A DNA stretch of 64,000 bases from Glandiceps talaboti (lineage: Eukaryota; Hemichordata; Enteropneusta; Spengelidae). The notes under the pieces are model-generated. The model did no database searches, was not told the DNA's origin, and saw only the letters and a program-made list of their open reading frames with translations. The translations under genes and the position numbers were made by a program. Positions within the stretch are counted from its first letter, which is position 1; every line of letters begins with the position of its first letter. The stretch spans positions 4,381,001 to 4,445,000 of the forward strand of contig NC_135549.1 of NCBI RefSeq assembly GCF_964340395.1, read 5' to 3'. Positions 42,101-53,013 of the stretch are shown here, in pieces.

Positions 42101-43510
42101 TCAGTTATTTCCAACTATAGAATATCCCGCTTCTTGTTATAAAATATCCAATTAGTATTCCAAGAACAAGCTTTGTGGTATTAGCATGACTAGTGAGAGG
42201 AAAGGTGGTATGCATGATTTACATCCCTAGTATTGCACAGCAATCTATTGTTTCCTAGCAACAACAACTGAATGTCATGAAACACCAGAAATGCTAATTT
42301 TCATCTACATGCTCTTTCATTTCAAATTCATGGATATTGAGTTACAAGTTAATTAATTCAAATGATGCCTGCTCTTCCCCAAATACTAACATCACATCGT
42401 AACTCAATACATTCTTCATTTAAAAAAGTCAAAATAATAACATTAATATCAGAATTGGCCATCCTGGAATAATGCCAATATTTAGATACAGTATTACTCA
42501 GCAGTCTGATGAGTAAGACCCACACAGGGTCGGTGCCCTGGTGCTATAAACGTTAACTACCTTTACACGGGAAGGACCCACTGGGACACCACCACAATAA
42601 ACTCTGACAAAGAAACAATGTTGATAAGTCTGGTGAAGTCACATCTATAATTAGATGCCAGAGTATTAAAGGTCGCTGTAAACTCACGTTCCCACCACCA
42701 ATTTGTTTTTTATCATAAACCTGACATGAAATGTTTCACTATCAAAAAACATCTATCTCGACGCAAACACTGCGATCTATCGACCCGATCACGCACGACT
42801 TGCGTAGGCTTGCGACACCTACGTACAGGAAAATAATACGGATCGTCCATGTACACATTCTGGTGAGTTGGCCATGTCTGTCACGCAGTGTAAACAAATA
42901 CGGTCGTAGACTTCGTGACATGATAGAACAATGAATAAGACCATAATACAACTAATAATCTATTTAGATTACGATGTTGGTGACATGCTGTAATAAACGG
43001 GGCTTTCCTGTACTACGTCGATTGAAAAACTGTAATCCACTCTCAACCAAATTTACAGAATTTTCTAGAAAAAAATCCCGAACAAATGCCCATGTTACAG
43101 TGAAAATGTCTGATATTACAAGTGAGAACACACGGGGATGACCATTCGAAACAAAGCAGTGTTTTGTTCCTAAGAAATGCTGTGAAAAAGGGAGATGTCC
43201 AACCCGGAAGAATGAGTTTGGCGAAGAAAATCTTAACGATCTATTTGAGAAATGTACGATTTCTAAACATACAAAATGTACATATCATGTCAGTGCAACG
43301 GAATCGTTAGATCAAAAGTTATGAAAATTAAAATACGGGCACCGCAACTTAACAAGTGTCTACGGTACATGCTATGTTCCAGTTCTTGTGAAAGTCAGCC
43401 CGGTGCTTGCAATTGCGAATTGGCGTTGGATAACCACAAACCGACGTCTGTGATGAAAATCATTTATCAGAAAACGTCTAAAACATGGCAAATGAAAGTT
43501 TGGACATTAC

Positions 43511-43618
43511 CTCATCTTCAATCATGGTTGTTGAATATAACCCAAAAGCAGGATAGTCGTTGTTGACGTTCAGATGATCAGACATAGTATATGCATTTGT
43601 GTGATTAAACACCGCCAT
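43511..43618 (-). CDS. BRAF: BRAF-type kinase, exon 1 (start codon)
   Basis: First coding exon of a BRAF homolog, a Ras-activated serine/threonine kinase of the MAPK cascade. It encodes 36 residues, beginning MAVFNHTNAYT and ending MIEDE. The start is the first ATG after an in-frame TAA at 43,655-43,657. The context AAATATGGCGG has A at -3 and G at +4. A second in-frame ATG lies 11 codons on (MSDHLN...). The exon ends GAG before a GTAATG donor in phase 0, which joins exactly to exon 2 at 16,360. The human BRAF first exon also ends just before the BRAF-specific helix, with acidic residues at the junction. The N-terminal residues are not conserved, so identification rests on the phase match and the position. 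The following intron is about 27 kb. Confidence 0.75.
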
Positions 43619-43960
43619 ATTTACTTCTGGTGTCGAATAAGTCACGTGACTATGTTAAATATTAGCGGCCGTGTACGCAGGCGCAGTATACCTTTAAAAA
43701 AAAACATTTAAGGCCAAGGGATAACGGTAGTCGGGCTTGGGACACCTACGACTATCAAAGGAAATAAAAATGTTGAATTAGAAAAAGAAATAAACGAAAT
43801 AATTACAAATAAGTATGACATTCATACTTTTCTACCTACTTTGCCGGGCTAACAACGGGAGAAGGGGTCACGTGATACTGGACTACTGTCGTTGATGGCG
43901 CTTCGTCCCGCGCAGCATAAAATACTACTAGTACTCATACCCTGACTAATACGTAAGCCG
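43619..43960 (-). promoter_or_regulatory. Putative BRAF promoter / 5' flank
   Basis: This segment upstream of the BRAF start codon is richer in CpG than its surroundings. It holds two copies of TCACGTGA, a perfect CACGTG E-box of the USF/MYC type, at 43,642-43,649 and 43,868-43,875, plus short GC blocks (GCGGCCG, GCAGGCGCAG). No TATA box is seen at a sensible distance. The start codon itself lies in an AAnATGGCGG sequence resembling a YY1 site. The transcription start is not known, and the assignment rests on position and composition only. Confidence 0.4.
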
Positions 43961-44160
43961 GTGTCTGGCTAAATGGCGGATACCTAATATAAAGTTTAGA
44001 ACGCAATTTAGTATATCGTTTAAATCGTCCGTCTAAATAGAGGATAGTTTATAGGAAATTTAGAACAATATTTGATAACTACTTCCAATCTCCTCTTTCC
44101 CGTTATCATGTAATTGTATTGTTTCCTTGCATATTGTATGTTTAAATATTGGGAAATAGA

Positions 44161-44219
<59 letters not shown>
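44161..44219. repeat. (TAT)n microsatellite
   Basis: About 19 trinucleotide units, 540 bp upstream of the BRAF start codon. Confidence 0.95.
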
Positions 44220-44223
<4 letters not shown>

Positions 44224-46122
44224 TATTTATATCGTATACTGAAATAAAGGATAGTTTATAAAGTTCAGCCATAGACAGTGGATATATCGATGTAAAACTG
44301 TTAAAACACTAACGATGGTCGTACGTCTTTACTAAAATTTAGAACTGTATTTAGATCGTAAATAACGAATAATTTATAGCGTTTAGAACGATACTTAGAT
44401 GTCTAAATAGTGGATAGTTTATAATATTTAGATTAGATTTAGACACTTCTATTTTAATAGCTTTCTAAACTTCTAACTAAAATTTCTAAACTGTCTAAAT
44501 TGCAATTCCGAACCTTAAGCTTAAGTACTGCACGTAACCGTTTATTGTTAAGCAATATTCATTATCCCAGATCAATCCACGAACAGAACTCACTACCTCC
44601 AACAGTTCGTGCTGCCAAAGACATATAATGTGAGTTAACCAGACAACAAAACAGATCTTATCACAAACTATACATTCATCACATTGCTTTGGTGCTATAC
44701 TCATCCAGTGACTTGTCACCTCGGTGTTTGAGATTGTAACACCAACAGAAGTCCCTTGGCTATTACCACACTGTGCGTGAAAATTTGTGTTTTTGTCACA
44801 ATATCAAACAGAAGCAAAAGCAGACTGTGAAGCAAAAATCACAGTGATATCCACCACAATTTCTTACACATTCCATCTATATTTTCGCTATAAAAACAAA
44901 CTTTGCATGTGTAATGAAAGACGTCCCAAGCAGTAAGGTTAGACCTAGTACTAAGTATCACAGACAAGATGTTCCTTTCTGTGCTAATATATAACAATTA
45001 GGCTTCCTCAAAGTGTTATGGACATATTTTTCAAGCAAACTCTGGTGAAAGAGGGCCTATACTGTGTATACTCCGTTATTAGCCTAAACCTCAGACCGCT
45101 AAAAATAATAGTGGTCTGAGCCTAAACTTATTGACCATTTGGTACGCCGGGGAAGTACAATTATGGGGTACCAACTCATACGTATGTACACATGTACATT
45201 TTGGTAACACCTCCACAAACCAAAGCAATCCTAAGCTTATATAAATTTATCAATGTAGCACATACATGATATTCATCCAAATTATTGCTTTGTACAATGT
45301 ATAGAATAATATTTTTTGGGAATCCAATATGCATTTAGAGGAAATCAAGTGGAAATGATCACTGGCTTGTAATCCTAAATTTCTTTAGTCTACTAGTAAT
45401 AAGCCCACTGGTTTTATGTCACCAATGTGTGATATTGTTTATCGTAGAACTCCAACCAGGAAATAATGTTGAATATGCATTTTAGTTTGTAATTTCAATC
45501 CAAATATTCTTTAAATCCCCTCATTATACGAAATTGACATGTCTCACACGCACGGTCGTATCTTAGACCACTATAGAAAACTATAAACTAGCTAGACTGA
45601 TCGACACAACCATTTAGTTCACACACGTTGATAAGTTTAGAAATAGATGTTGTGTACATTGTATAAAGTATACAAATATCTGCACGATCGTATCTTTTAA
45701 TAGCCAGTTCCATTCGTTGTTGTCAGAACATTCTCACCCTTGAAGTATCCAACTAAAATGTCCAATTAATTCCGATCTACTTTCACCCGAGATTTCAAAT
45801 TATGTGTGAAAATCGAAAAGGACAGTTTTACATAGACGTATCGGGAAAATGTCGGCTTTTAGCGTAATATCTATTTGTTGTATGACTCCCACGTATCATT
45901 TCACACTGTTTTACTGATATTACCGTTTTCGAAATCAAGTTTGCTGTACACTCGTGTCAACAAACTAAACGTGTATAGAAACTCCTGGACGATCTTTTTG
46001 AATTGTGCAATATACAACTTGTACTTCCTTTCCTTGATAACGGAACATTGTCACCTTTTTAAATGTCTTCTTCATGGATGACAAGACGTCCTTACCAAAA
46101 CCCAATGTATTACCTTAGCTAA

Positions 46123-46125
<3 letters not shown>

Positions 46126-46184
<59 letters not shown>
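46126..46184. repeat. (GT)n microsatellite
   Basis: About 29 dinucleotide units. Confidence 0.95.
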
Positions 46185-46189
<5 letters not shown>

Positions 46190-46412
46190 AGTGGGTGGCG
46201 AGAGGGGAGGTGTGTACCAAATTTCGTTTGAATTGAGCCAACCGTTTTTGAGAAAATTATGACACAGACAGAAACAAAGACGGACACATAGACAGACATC
46301 ACCATACTATAACATTCCCTTATGGAAGGTTATTAGAAAATCACTGAAGTTTCAAATGTGGTGTATATGTACATGACAAGATGGCCCCTTGTGAAAATAT
46401 TCATGTACTCTA

Positions 46413-46416
<4 letters not shown>

Positions 46417-46451
<35 letters not shown>

Positions 46452-46501
46452 TACACAAATACATTGGCATACATACAATGGCAGACACATACATACATAC
46501 A

Positions 46502-46535
<34 letters not shown>

Positions 46536-46565
46536 CATAAATACATACATACATACATACATACA

Positions 46566-46599
<34 letters not shown>

Positions 46600-46640
46600 C
46601 ATAAATACATATATGCATACATACATACATACATACATAC
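46417..46640. repeat. (CA)n and (CATA)n microsatellites
   Basis: CA dinucleotides to about 46,446, then CATA units from about 46,486 with AATA and TATA interruptions. Confidence 0.95.
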
Positions 46641-47362
46641 AACTGCATACATAAAATAATTATACTGTATTTACAGACTAACATACATACATACATGAAA
46701 ACACACAAACAAATACATATACTGGTATCTATACACATGTATACAAAATACTGCTAGGTAACTGAAGTATGAGTCCTACGTGAGAAATAGCACTAAGATC
46801 ATTTTATATCAGTATTGTGTCTTAATACGTCACCTGGAAATTACGCCATAAACCTTTGCAAGAAATTCCCAAAATTGCTGAACACATGTCAAGTGCAGTA
46901 GGGATTCTTTACAAGATTTCAAAGTTGAAGCTACATCAGTACTTTGGTGTTATTTTATCACACAACATCGTTTGTAAATCAATAGCTGTTATCAATATAA
47001 GTGTACTAATGACAGAAATCTTACTAGACTTTTCATTTACAATTTTCATGACAGCGTATAGTTAATCTTTAATACATACCAACTTTTGCTCAAACTCGAT
47101 TTAGACCTGTTTAAGCTATGTACATATAGTGTCCAAATATGGACATCCTACTGTTTCGAATGTTGTATTATAATTTTCGCGCTGCTCTCCGGTGTCGTAT
47201 GTGATTGGTTAACATCTGAAGTAGGGCTCTTCGAACTATAGACACTTACCCACGACTATTTCGTTGTGAATGTGTGGACTACTCAGACAGTCACAGTATC
47301 AGCACGTGGTTCATCTGAGTTAGTGTGTTCCTGATTCTAGTGCAGTATATACATACTACAGT

Positions 47363-47463
47363 ATGCTACACGGTGCCTGTGTGATCATGCTTGGAAAGCG
47401 GAAATCAGCCAATCACAAGGGATGTAGAGATGACTTGGATTCAAGCAACAAAAAGAAGAGCCA
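47363..47463 (+). CDS. Candidate first exon of an unidentified small gene
   Basis: Weak candidate. An ATG at 47,363 (a second in frame at 47,387, MLGKRKSANHKG...) opens a basic, hydrophilic peptide rich in Lys, Asn and Ser. It ends CA before a GTAATG donor-like site; unspliced, the frame reaches TAA at 47,465. The DNA just upstream has ATTGGTT (inverted CCAAT) and CpG-containing stretches unlike the AT-rich surroundings, as at a promoter. The donor phase (2) fits the exon-like segment at 48,101. I recognise no family. It may equally be a non-coding leader or chance. Confidence 0.22.
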
Positions 47464-48100
47464 GTAATGCTACCTTAGCACATGTAGCAAATAGTTATGA
47501 ATATTCATAACTGTGGTGTGTATGGCACATTTGGCTTGAATAGACCCTACACGCCAAAGTGTTTGGCATCAATGTGTGTGAGTGGAAGTTTACATGTATA
47601 TACTAGTATTAACTAGTATTAAGTGTTATTTATATTTTTGTTGTTTGCTATTTGTGAAAGATGTTTGTTGGTTTTTCTAAATTCTAAGAGAGGTGGTTTA
47701 CTAAATTTGTAGTCTGCCTTACATGATTCCTTACAATACATGTATCTACTTATCACAAAGCAACCCCTGATAAAACTTGTCAGTCTGATCTCAAACAGAT
47801 ACAATTACACAGCAAAATCCATATTTTCAAGAAAAAAAAATGTATTTCAAAGACAATTGTTGTATATTTACAGAGATAACTCTTGAACATAAAAAATTTG
47901 TAAAGGTTTTCCACTCAATTCACTATTACTGTAGCTGAAGAGTGTACAAAGTCTTTGATATAACAAACACAATGACTATAGATACAACTGTACAACATGG
48001 AAAGTTTCGCCAAAAAGAGTGATTATGTAAAAGTTCAGTGTTTTGATTACATGTAAGAGTCAACACATGTTTGTAAAACAAAAACCTCTATATATTACAG

Positions 48101-48158
48101 ATACTGTGCAAGGTCTATGGTCTTTACTCATGTCACTGTTGAGTACTACAATAACCAG
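48101..48158 (+). CDS. Candidate second exon of the same unidentified gene
   Basis: A short open segment lies between a good acceptor (TATATATTACAG) and a good donor (CCAG|GTATGC). Joined to the 47,363 candidate in phase 2 it would encode QYCARSMVFTHVTVEYYNNQ and leave phase 0. No further exon in frame was found before the EFCAB10 gene, which lies on the other strand from 48,511. No known protein was recognised. Confidence 0.2.
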
Positions 48159-48448
48159 GTATGCTTATTATTGATTTGAAAATGTAATCTGACACTACAT
48201 AACCTTGTTAGGATGTACATGTACAGGGAATGTTATTCAACAAATTAAATTTTTACCTTGTGTTCATCCACATTGGTGAGTACATACTAGGTTTGTGACC
48301 ACAGACAAATGCAGAAAACTAAAGTTCTACTGTGGACTTGGTTCAGCATAAACAGCTTTGAAATTTACAAAGGTAACATATCTCATTGCTGAGACTGAAT
48401 TGCAAGTTTCTTTCTATTTAGTAATCTTGTGGACTGCAATCTAATGGA

Positions 48449-48454
48449 TTTATT
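48449..48454 (-). terminator. Candidate polyadenylation signal of EFCAB10
   Basis: AATAAA on the minus strand, 57 bp past the TAG of exon 4. It is placed as expected for a short 3' untranslated region. AT-rich DNA gives such hexamers often, so support is modest. Confidence 0.4.
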
Positions 48455-48510
48455 TAGAAAATGAAAATTGATAAATAACTGAAATTTTAATAAATCTGGG
48501 TGTGTGGTTA

Positions 48511-48559
48511 CTAGGGAATCGGCATAAAAGTGGCAGATGATTTCTTCAAACCATGTCTC
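48511..48559 (-). CDS. EFCAB10: EFCAB10-like protein, exon 4 (terminal)
   Basis: Terminal coding exon. The acceptor TTTCACAG is followed by a frame that joins GC|G and encodes RHGLKKSSATFMPIP and then TAG. The model totals 135 residues, close to the usual size of this family. The C-terminal residues are weakly conserved. Support comes from the correct phase, the good acceptor, a short lysine-rich helix-like end and an AATAAA on the minus strand 57 bp after the stop. A shorter product ending in exon 3 is the alternative. Confidence 0.6.
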
Positions 48560-49468
48560 CTGTGAAAGATATGGAAGAGATTTAAAATAAATTAACATTC
48601 AAACAAACATGGAAGGTGAATTTACACATGGCGATGAACTGATTCTACATTATATTTTTCCTAGGTTTAAAATATGCTATTGTATTTATGACAAGATCAG
48701 CTACAGCCTACTGCTAGTACATTTGAAGGTGCTGACACAGACATTGCAATAAAACCATAACACTATTTTGGGTAAGGTTTTGTAACCCTGGTAACAGAAA
48801 GAGGAAATGAACCTTTTGCTGGTTCCAAGATGCATCATCTACCTTCCCATACAATGTCATATGTTGAAATTGTAGGGTTGTGCATATGCTACTTAGGGGA
48901 TGGTTGTTACCTGATCATACCCTGGACTGTATTAACAATGGTTAGTTTTTGTTCACCATTTGTATAAAATAACTCACAATAGGGAACTTGCAATCCAGAC
49001 TGAGTATGCTCAGATGCAAAGGACTATGGAATTGTCTGTGGTTATCGTAATACATAATCTGGAGCTACTGATAAAATAAACCTCCCACAATTGTCAGGGT
49101 AACTATGAATTGATTTGTGGTTACAAACAATGTATCAACACTGTTTACAATACTAATTGATTAGTATTTATTATTAAATTTCCCATGATGCAACATTCAA
49201 CATGGCAGGTTTGCAAGTTCCCTATTGGTCAATATGTCTTTCCATCGGTTAAAAATGAAAGAAATGTTATTTCAAGTGTAATAATGACCAAACAGTCCAA
49301 AAATAACTTCACAAGTTACGTGTTCATCTCAGGAAATTCATTTTGGAATTCAAAAATCAACTATGGAGTAAACTTGTACAGTTCGCAGGTCCAATGCGTA
49401 AATATTAGGATATTTTAGTGAGGAAAATTGGAAACAAGACCTGGAAATATGTTTAAATAAATACTCAC

Positions 49469-49559
49469 GCTTCTCTGACAAATGTGTCTTGTGTGATTTT
49501 ATCATTCTCTGCTCCATTTGGATACTCATCAAAATTTTCAACACCGAGTGTTTTCATTC
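49469..49559 (-). CDS. EFCAB10: EFCAB10-like protein, exon 3
   Basis: Joins in phase as G|GA to continue QYKEGMKTLGVENFDEYP, then NGAENDKITQDTFVRE. The KTLG and KITxDxF segments match the C-terminal half of the EFCAB10 family, where a second, vestigial EF-hand-like helix follows. The acceptor is TGTTGCAG. The donor GC|GTGAGT leaves phase 2. Without splicing, the frame would stop at once (GAA GCG TGA), so intron retention would give a protein of 121 residues ending REA. Confidence 0.85.
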
Positions 49560-49845
49560 CTGCAACAACAGCAGAGAAACAAAGACCATTTCAAAAATTC
49601 TGTATGAATCAAGTTGTACAGCAACAAGTATTTGAAACAAAACCCCTGACCTTCTTTCAATGAATTCAGTGGTTAGACCATTCATTGAGCTGTAACACTG
49701 GTCAACAACATCAAGAAAAAACTAGTTGCAGGGAAAGTGATCAAAACTGTACAAACCATCACCTAGGTTTAGTTTGTCTTGTTGGGGTGGGGGTGGGGGG
49801 TTCAGCCTAAACATGTTGGCTTAGCCTAGACTTGTTAATACATTA

Positions 49846-49925
49846 ATAATGTAATTTTATTTTCATTTGCATAAAATGCATTGGAAATTGATTTTCCACA
49901 TGCATTCATAAAAAGAGGTTACAGA
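49846..49925. repeat. Dispersed repeat copy, pair of 53.95-54.04 kb
   Basis: ATAAAATGCATTGGAAATTG...CATTCATAAAAAGAGGT resembles CTAAAAATGCATCGGGGAAT...CAGTCATAAAAAGAGGT at about 53,990-54,042. On the minus strand the latter ends in an AATAAAG and an A-rich tail, as a retroposon 3' end would. One copy is in EFCAB10 intron 2, the other in lectin intron 1. Confidence 0.4.
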
Positions 49926-50231
49926 CAGGTGAGTGAATTGCTAGCTAGATATTGTAAATAATTTGAGGACTGATGTTATATGAATGAATGACAGTATTTC
50001 ACTTTGTTTGAACAAAACTAGAATGTGCTTGGGTAACTAAAACCACACAATATAGTAAGTACTGAGACTTTTACACACATGTACATGTGTTGATGGGTCT
50101 ATGGTCTGTATTACAGTTCTACTTGTAGAAATTAAAACAATCCATGTATATAGTTTGTACCCAAAATTTGTGTGTTTCAAGTTTACACCTTGGTAGTATA
50201 TGATGTTTGTTGTTTTGCTCATGATACTCAC

Positions 50232-50396
50232 CTTCCTTGTATTGTGTTAATGTAACAACTCCTTTCTTGGTAGGATCCAACATACCAAATAATGATATCA
50301 CATTACTGTCATCAAATAAACATGGATAATCTAACTGCGTTGTTCTAGCTTCTTTCAGATTTTCTATCACTCCAATCATAAATTCTTTGGGTTTTT
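50232..50396 (-). CDS. EFCAB10: EFCAB10-like protein, exon 2 (EF-hand)
   Basis: Encodes KPKEFMIGVIENLKEAR, a short linker, PCLFDDSNVISLFGMLDPTK and KGVVTLTQYKE. The FxDSNxxxxFxMLDPTxxGxxxxxQYKE block is characteristic of EFCAB10. The EF-hand loop DPTKKGVVTLTQ keeps the first Asp and the central Gly, but positions 3, 5 and 12 are Thr, Lys and Gln. Canonical calcium binding is therefore doubtful, and the domain may be structural only. The acceptor is CTCTGTAG, the donor is GTGAGT, and the exon ends in phase 1. Confidence 0.9.
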
Positions 50397-50936
50397 CTAC
50401 AGAGAGTTCATAACCATTTAAATGGAATAAAACTACAACTACATGCACATAGTATTGACATTGACAGGGTTTCTATGGTTTGAACACAATCGACTGGTAG
50501 TCGTATAACAGTATTGACACGCACTGATTTTGACCATGGAAGTATATAGTATCTCCCGCGTCGGTACGGTGATACTTCCATGTTTTGACTCAGCGCCTAT
50601 GCTATTTGTACTAATTTGTAGGCATGAAGTGAAACACATTATTCAAGAAATATTCATGAAATCAAAACATAGCTGAAAGGTAGTCATACTAAATTATAAT
50701 TTGTTTGATAGGCACAACGTTGATGTCACTGGAACGTAACAAAATCCCCAAATCAAAGCTAGTGGTGGTTCGACATCGCGCGAGTCGTAATATTACTATT
50801 AGACGCATGTTGTTACCATATACCAATATATACAATCTCAGAATCGGAGTCTGAGTTAACTAAACGTCATTGTATTTCTCAGTACCTTGAAAAAAATATA
50901 GTAAGATGAGTCATGTGAAAGACGTATTGGTATTAC

Positions 50937-51039
50937 CTGGTCTTTGGAACACCAAATGAGACGTCAAATTGTTGAATAGATCGAAAATTTTGTGTTTTTC
51001 AAGGTATTCACGAGCCTCTTCTTCCTTTGGTGTCGCCAT
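50937..51039 (-). CDS. EFCAB10: EFCAB10-like protein, exon 1 (RIIa-like docking helix)
   Basis: Encodes MATPKEEEAREYLEKHKI and then FDLFNNLTSHLVFQRP. The pattern EYL-x-KHKI-x-x-L-x-NLTS-x-L-x-x-xRP is that of the RIIa-type dimerisation/docking domain at the start of EFCAB10 and related cilium- and flagellum-associated proteins. The start codon context is AAAAAAGATGGCG, with purines before the ATG and G at +4. The exon ends CCA G before a GTAATA donor in phase 1 and joins G|AA of exon 2 to give RPEKPKEF, a very typical RPxxPxEF continuation. The gene is divergent to the lectin gene that starts 1.25 kb to the right. Confidence 0.88.
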
Positions 51040-51057
51040 CTTTTTTATTTTGACCTC

Positions 51058-51071
51058 GTTTCCATGGCGTC
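51058..51071 (-). promoter_or_regulatory. X-box-like RFX site upstream of EFCAB10
   Basis: On the minus strand the sequence is GACGCCATGGAAAC. It matches the palindromic RFX X-box GTTGCCATGGAAAC at 12 of 14 positions. It lies 18 bp upstream of the EFCAB10 start codon. RFX factors drive genes of motile and sensory cilia in animals, and EFCAB10-type proteins carry the RIIa docking fold common in ciliary proteins, so the site makes functional sense. Being so close to the ATG, it may lie in the core promoter or 5' leader. Confidence 0.55.
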
Positions 51072-51247
51072 AAACGAAAGAGGGCGCTAGTCATTTGCGG
51101 GCCGGCGACATGTTCGACATCGCGACAGGTACAGGTCCCCTTGAGTACGGCAAACCGAGATAACCGAGGAGGCTCATATCACAAATCAATTTTGACTTTA
51201 GAAACGAAAAAAAGGAAGAAAAATAGAACCCCCCAAAAAACAAACAA

Positions 51248-51276
51248 ACAACAACAACAACAACAACAACAGCAAC
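51248..51276. repeat. (CAA)n microsatellite
   Basis: Trinucleotide run within an A-rich tract between EFCAB10 and the lectin gene. Confidence 0.9.
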
Positions 51277-51704
51277 AAACAAAAAAAAAACAAACAAAAA
51301 AAAACAACGTTTATTTCACAGCATTTGGCAGTTTAAAAAGAAAAAAGTTTGTTTCTTATCAGTTTGCATTGCGTTTTGAAATATTTTAACGGGGGGGGGG
51401 GGTGACATATTTTAGAGAATGGACATTGAGGTACCTTTTCACTCGACGGAATCGATAGAGGGTCTGATATTTTACGCAACAGCCCGGGCCTGATTTCCCC
51501 CAGCCTCCCCCTTGTAGTAACTGATGAAGGTTCCCTAAGCCCCACCACCCACCCCTCCAACCGTGAGAACAATAGGCAGTGTGACTGTATGTTCGTGCCT
51601 GCTCGGGCCCGGTCGCCTGTTTTGACTTTTTTCTGAATGGTTAGTTTTGCATTTGCATGCAAAAGGTTGTGGGATGTTGCACTTTCTATAAGCTTAACTG
51701 CCGT

Positions 51705-52068
<364 letters not shown>

Positions 52069-52070
<2 letters not shown>

Positions 52071-52076
52071 TAAAAG
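52069..52076 (+). promoter_or_regulatory. TATA-box-like site before the lectin gene
   Basis: TATAAAAG sits at the right edge of a 360-bp (TG)n-type array, 217 bp upstream of the chosen lectin start codon. A transcription start near 52,100 would give a 5' leader of about 190 nt. The same TATAAAAG follows the unrelated (TG)n array at about 13,624, where no gene is seen, so it may simply be the edge of the repeat. Confidence 0.25.
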
Positions 52077-52292
52077 AAGCCACATCATACTGTTTAACCC
52101 GAGTAAAAAAACCTTTTGAGACACTTAATGACACCAGAGTGTATAAATCAAAGGAGCACCGGTCCGATCTGAGGAGTCAATTTACAGGATCTGCGCATGC
52201 CGACTACATCTCATATTTTTAGTACCTCAGGGACTGCAATCTGTCAGTCAAAATATACTCTTATCATTGTATTGCTGTGGTGTACAAGTAAG

Positions 52293-52410
52293 ATGACGGT
52301 AAATGAGTACTTCGTCCATCGACGTCGGTTATCTCTCAAGATATTCACATCCCTCTTTATCTGCTCTATTGGAATAGGCATACTATTATATTTCTTAGAA
52401 TTAACAAAAG
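52293..52410 (+). CDS. Two-lectin membrane protein, exon 1 (cytoplasmic tail and anchor)
   Basis: Encodes the N-terminus of a type II membrane protein: MTVNEYFVHRRRLSLK, then a 19-residue hydrophobic span (IFTSLFICSIGIGILLYFL, residues 17-35). The positive charges just before the span (HRRR, K16) predict an N-in, C-out orientation, so the lectin domains would face outside. The chosen ATG has A at -3; an in-frame ATG at 52,197 would add 32 residues including another hydrophobic stretch. The exon ends AAA G before a GTTGGT donor, which is not a strong site. Phase 1 joins exactly to G|AA ATC GAT of exon 2, which is the main reason to link them. The intron holds a LINE remnant. Confidence 0.55.
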
Positions 52411-53013
52411 GTTGGTGTAGAATATCAATTTACATGTCATCTCACATTTAATTTGTTTGTTGTAGCTCTGGAAGATCCCTGGAAATTCCTACACGTCTGC
52501 AGTAAACGTTAAAGTGGAACTTAAATTTGTTGGAGTTCTCCTCAGAACGCATATTTCAGAACTAAGTCTATTGTGTTGTGTGGCTCATAGCGATTTGCTA
52601 TGATTTCCAACACTGTACTTTGAAAAGCATCACAAAAATCATTGTTTACAAATGCTAGGATTGCAATTCAACTGGTGTGACTTCTAGTTATACGTTTACA
52701 ATTTACACAGTGAACGCCATCTCACGAAAAATAGTTATGAAATGCCCAGTTTATGTCCAAATCGTGCACGTGGCAGTTTATAATTTGTTTTATTTTGACT
52801 GCCCTGGTAAGGAATAAATCCAATTTCATCTTGATACTTTATGGTGGCATATACTAAAACCTGGGCTACTTCACTTGATTTTGAGAGCCGTTCATTTGAG
52901 AACAAATTTATTGTATAAAGTGGTTGTTTTTTAACAATTGTTTTACTGTGAGTTTATTCACTGAAACACTCTTTATAGTGTTATGACATCAGTGAACGAA
53001 TTTAGAGAATTCC

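Larger units (their letters stand above)
43961..47300. other. Intergenic DNA upstream of BRAF
   Basis: Contains diverged copies of the phrase CTAAATAGTGGATAGTTTAT at about 44,033, 44,248, 44,365 and 44,406, followed by TTTAGAAC and TTAGAT, so an old tandem repeat upstream of the BRAF promoter. Microsatellites follow at 44.2, 46.1 and 46.4-46.6 kb. No gene was recognised. Confidence 0.5.

Noticed and set aside
43122-43566. Two + strand frames over BRAF exon 1
   Set aside because: They are antisense to the exon 1 region; only the minus strand gives a product that joins exon 2.
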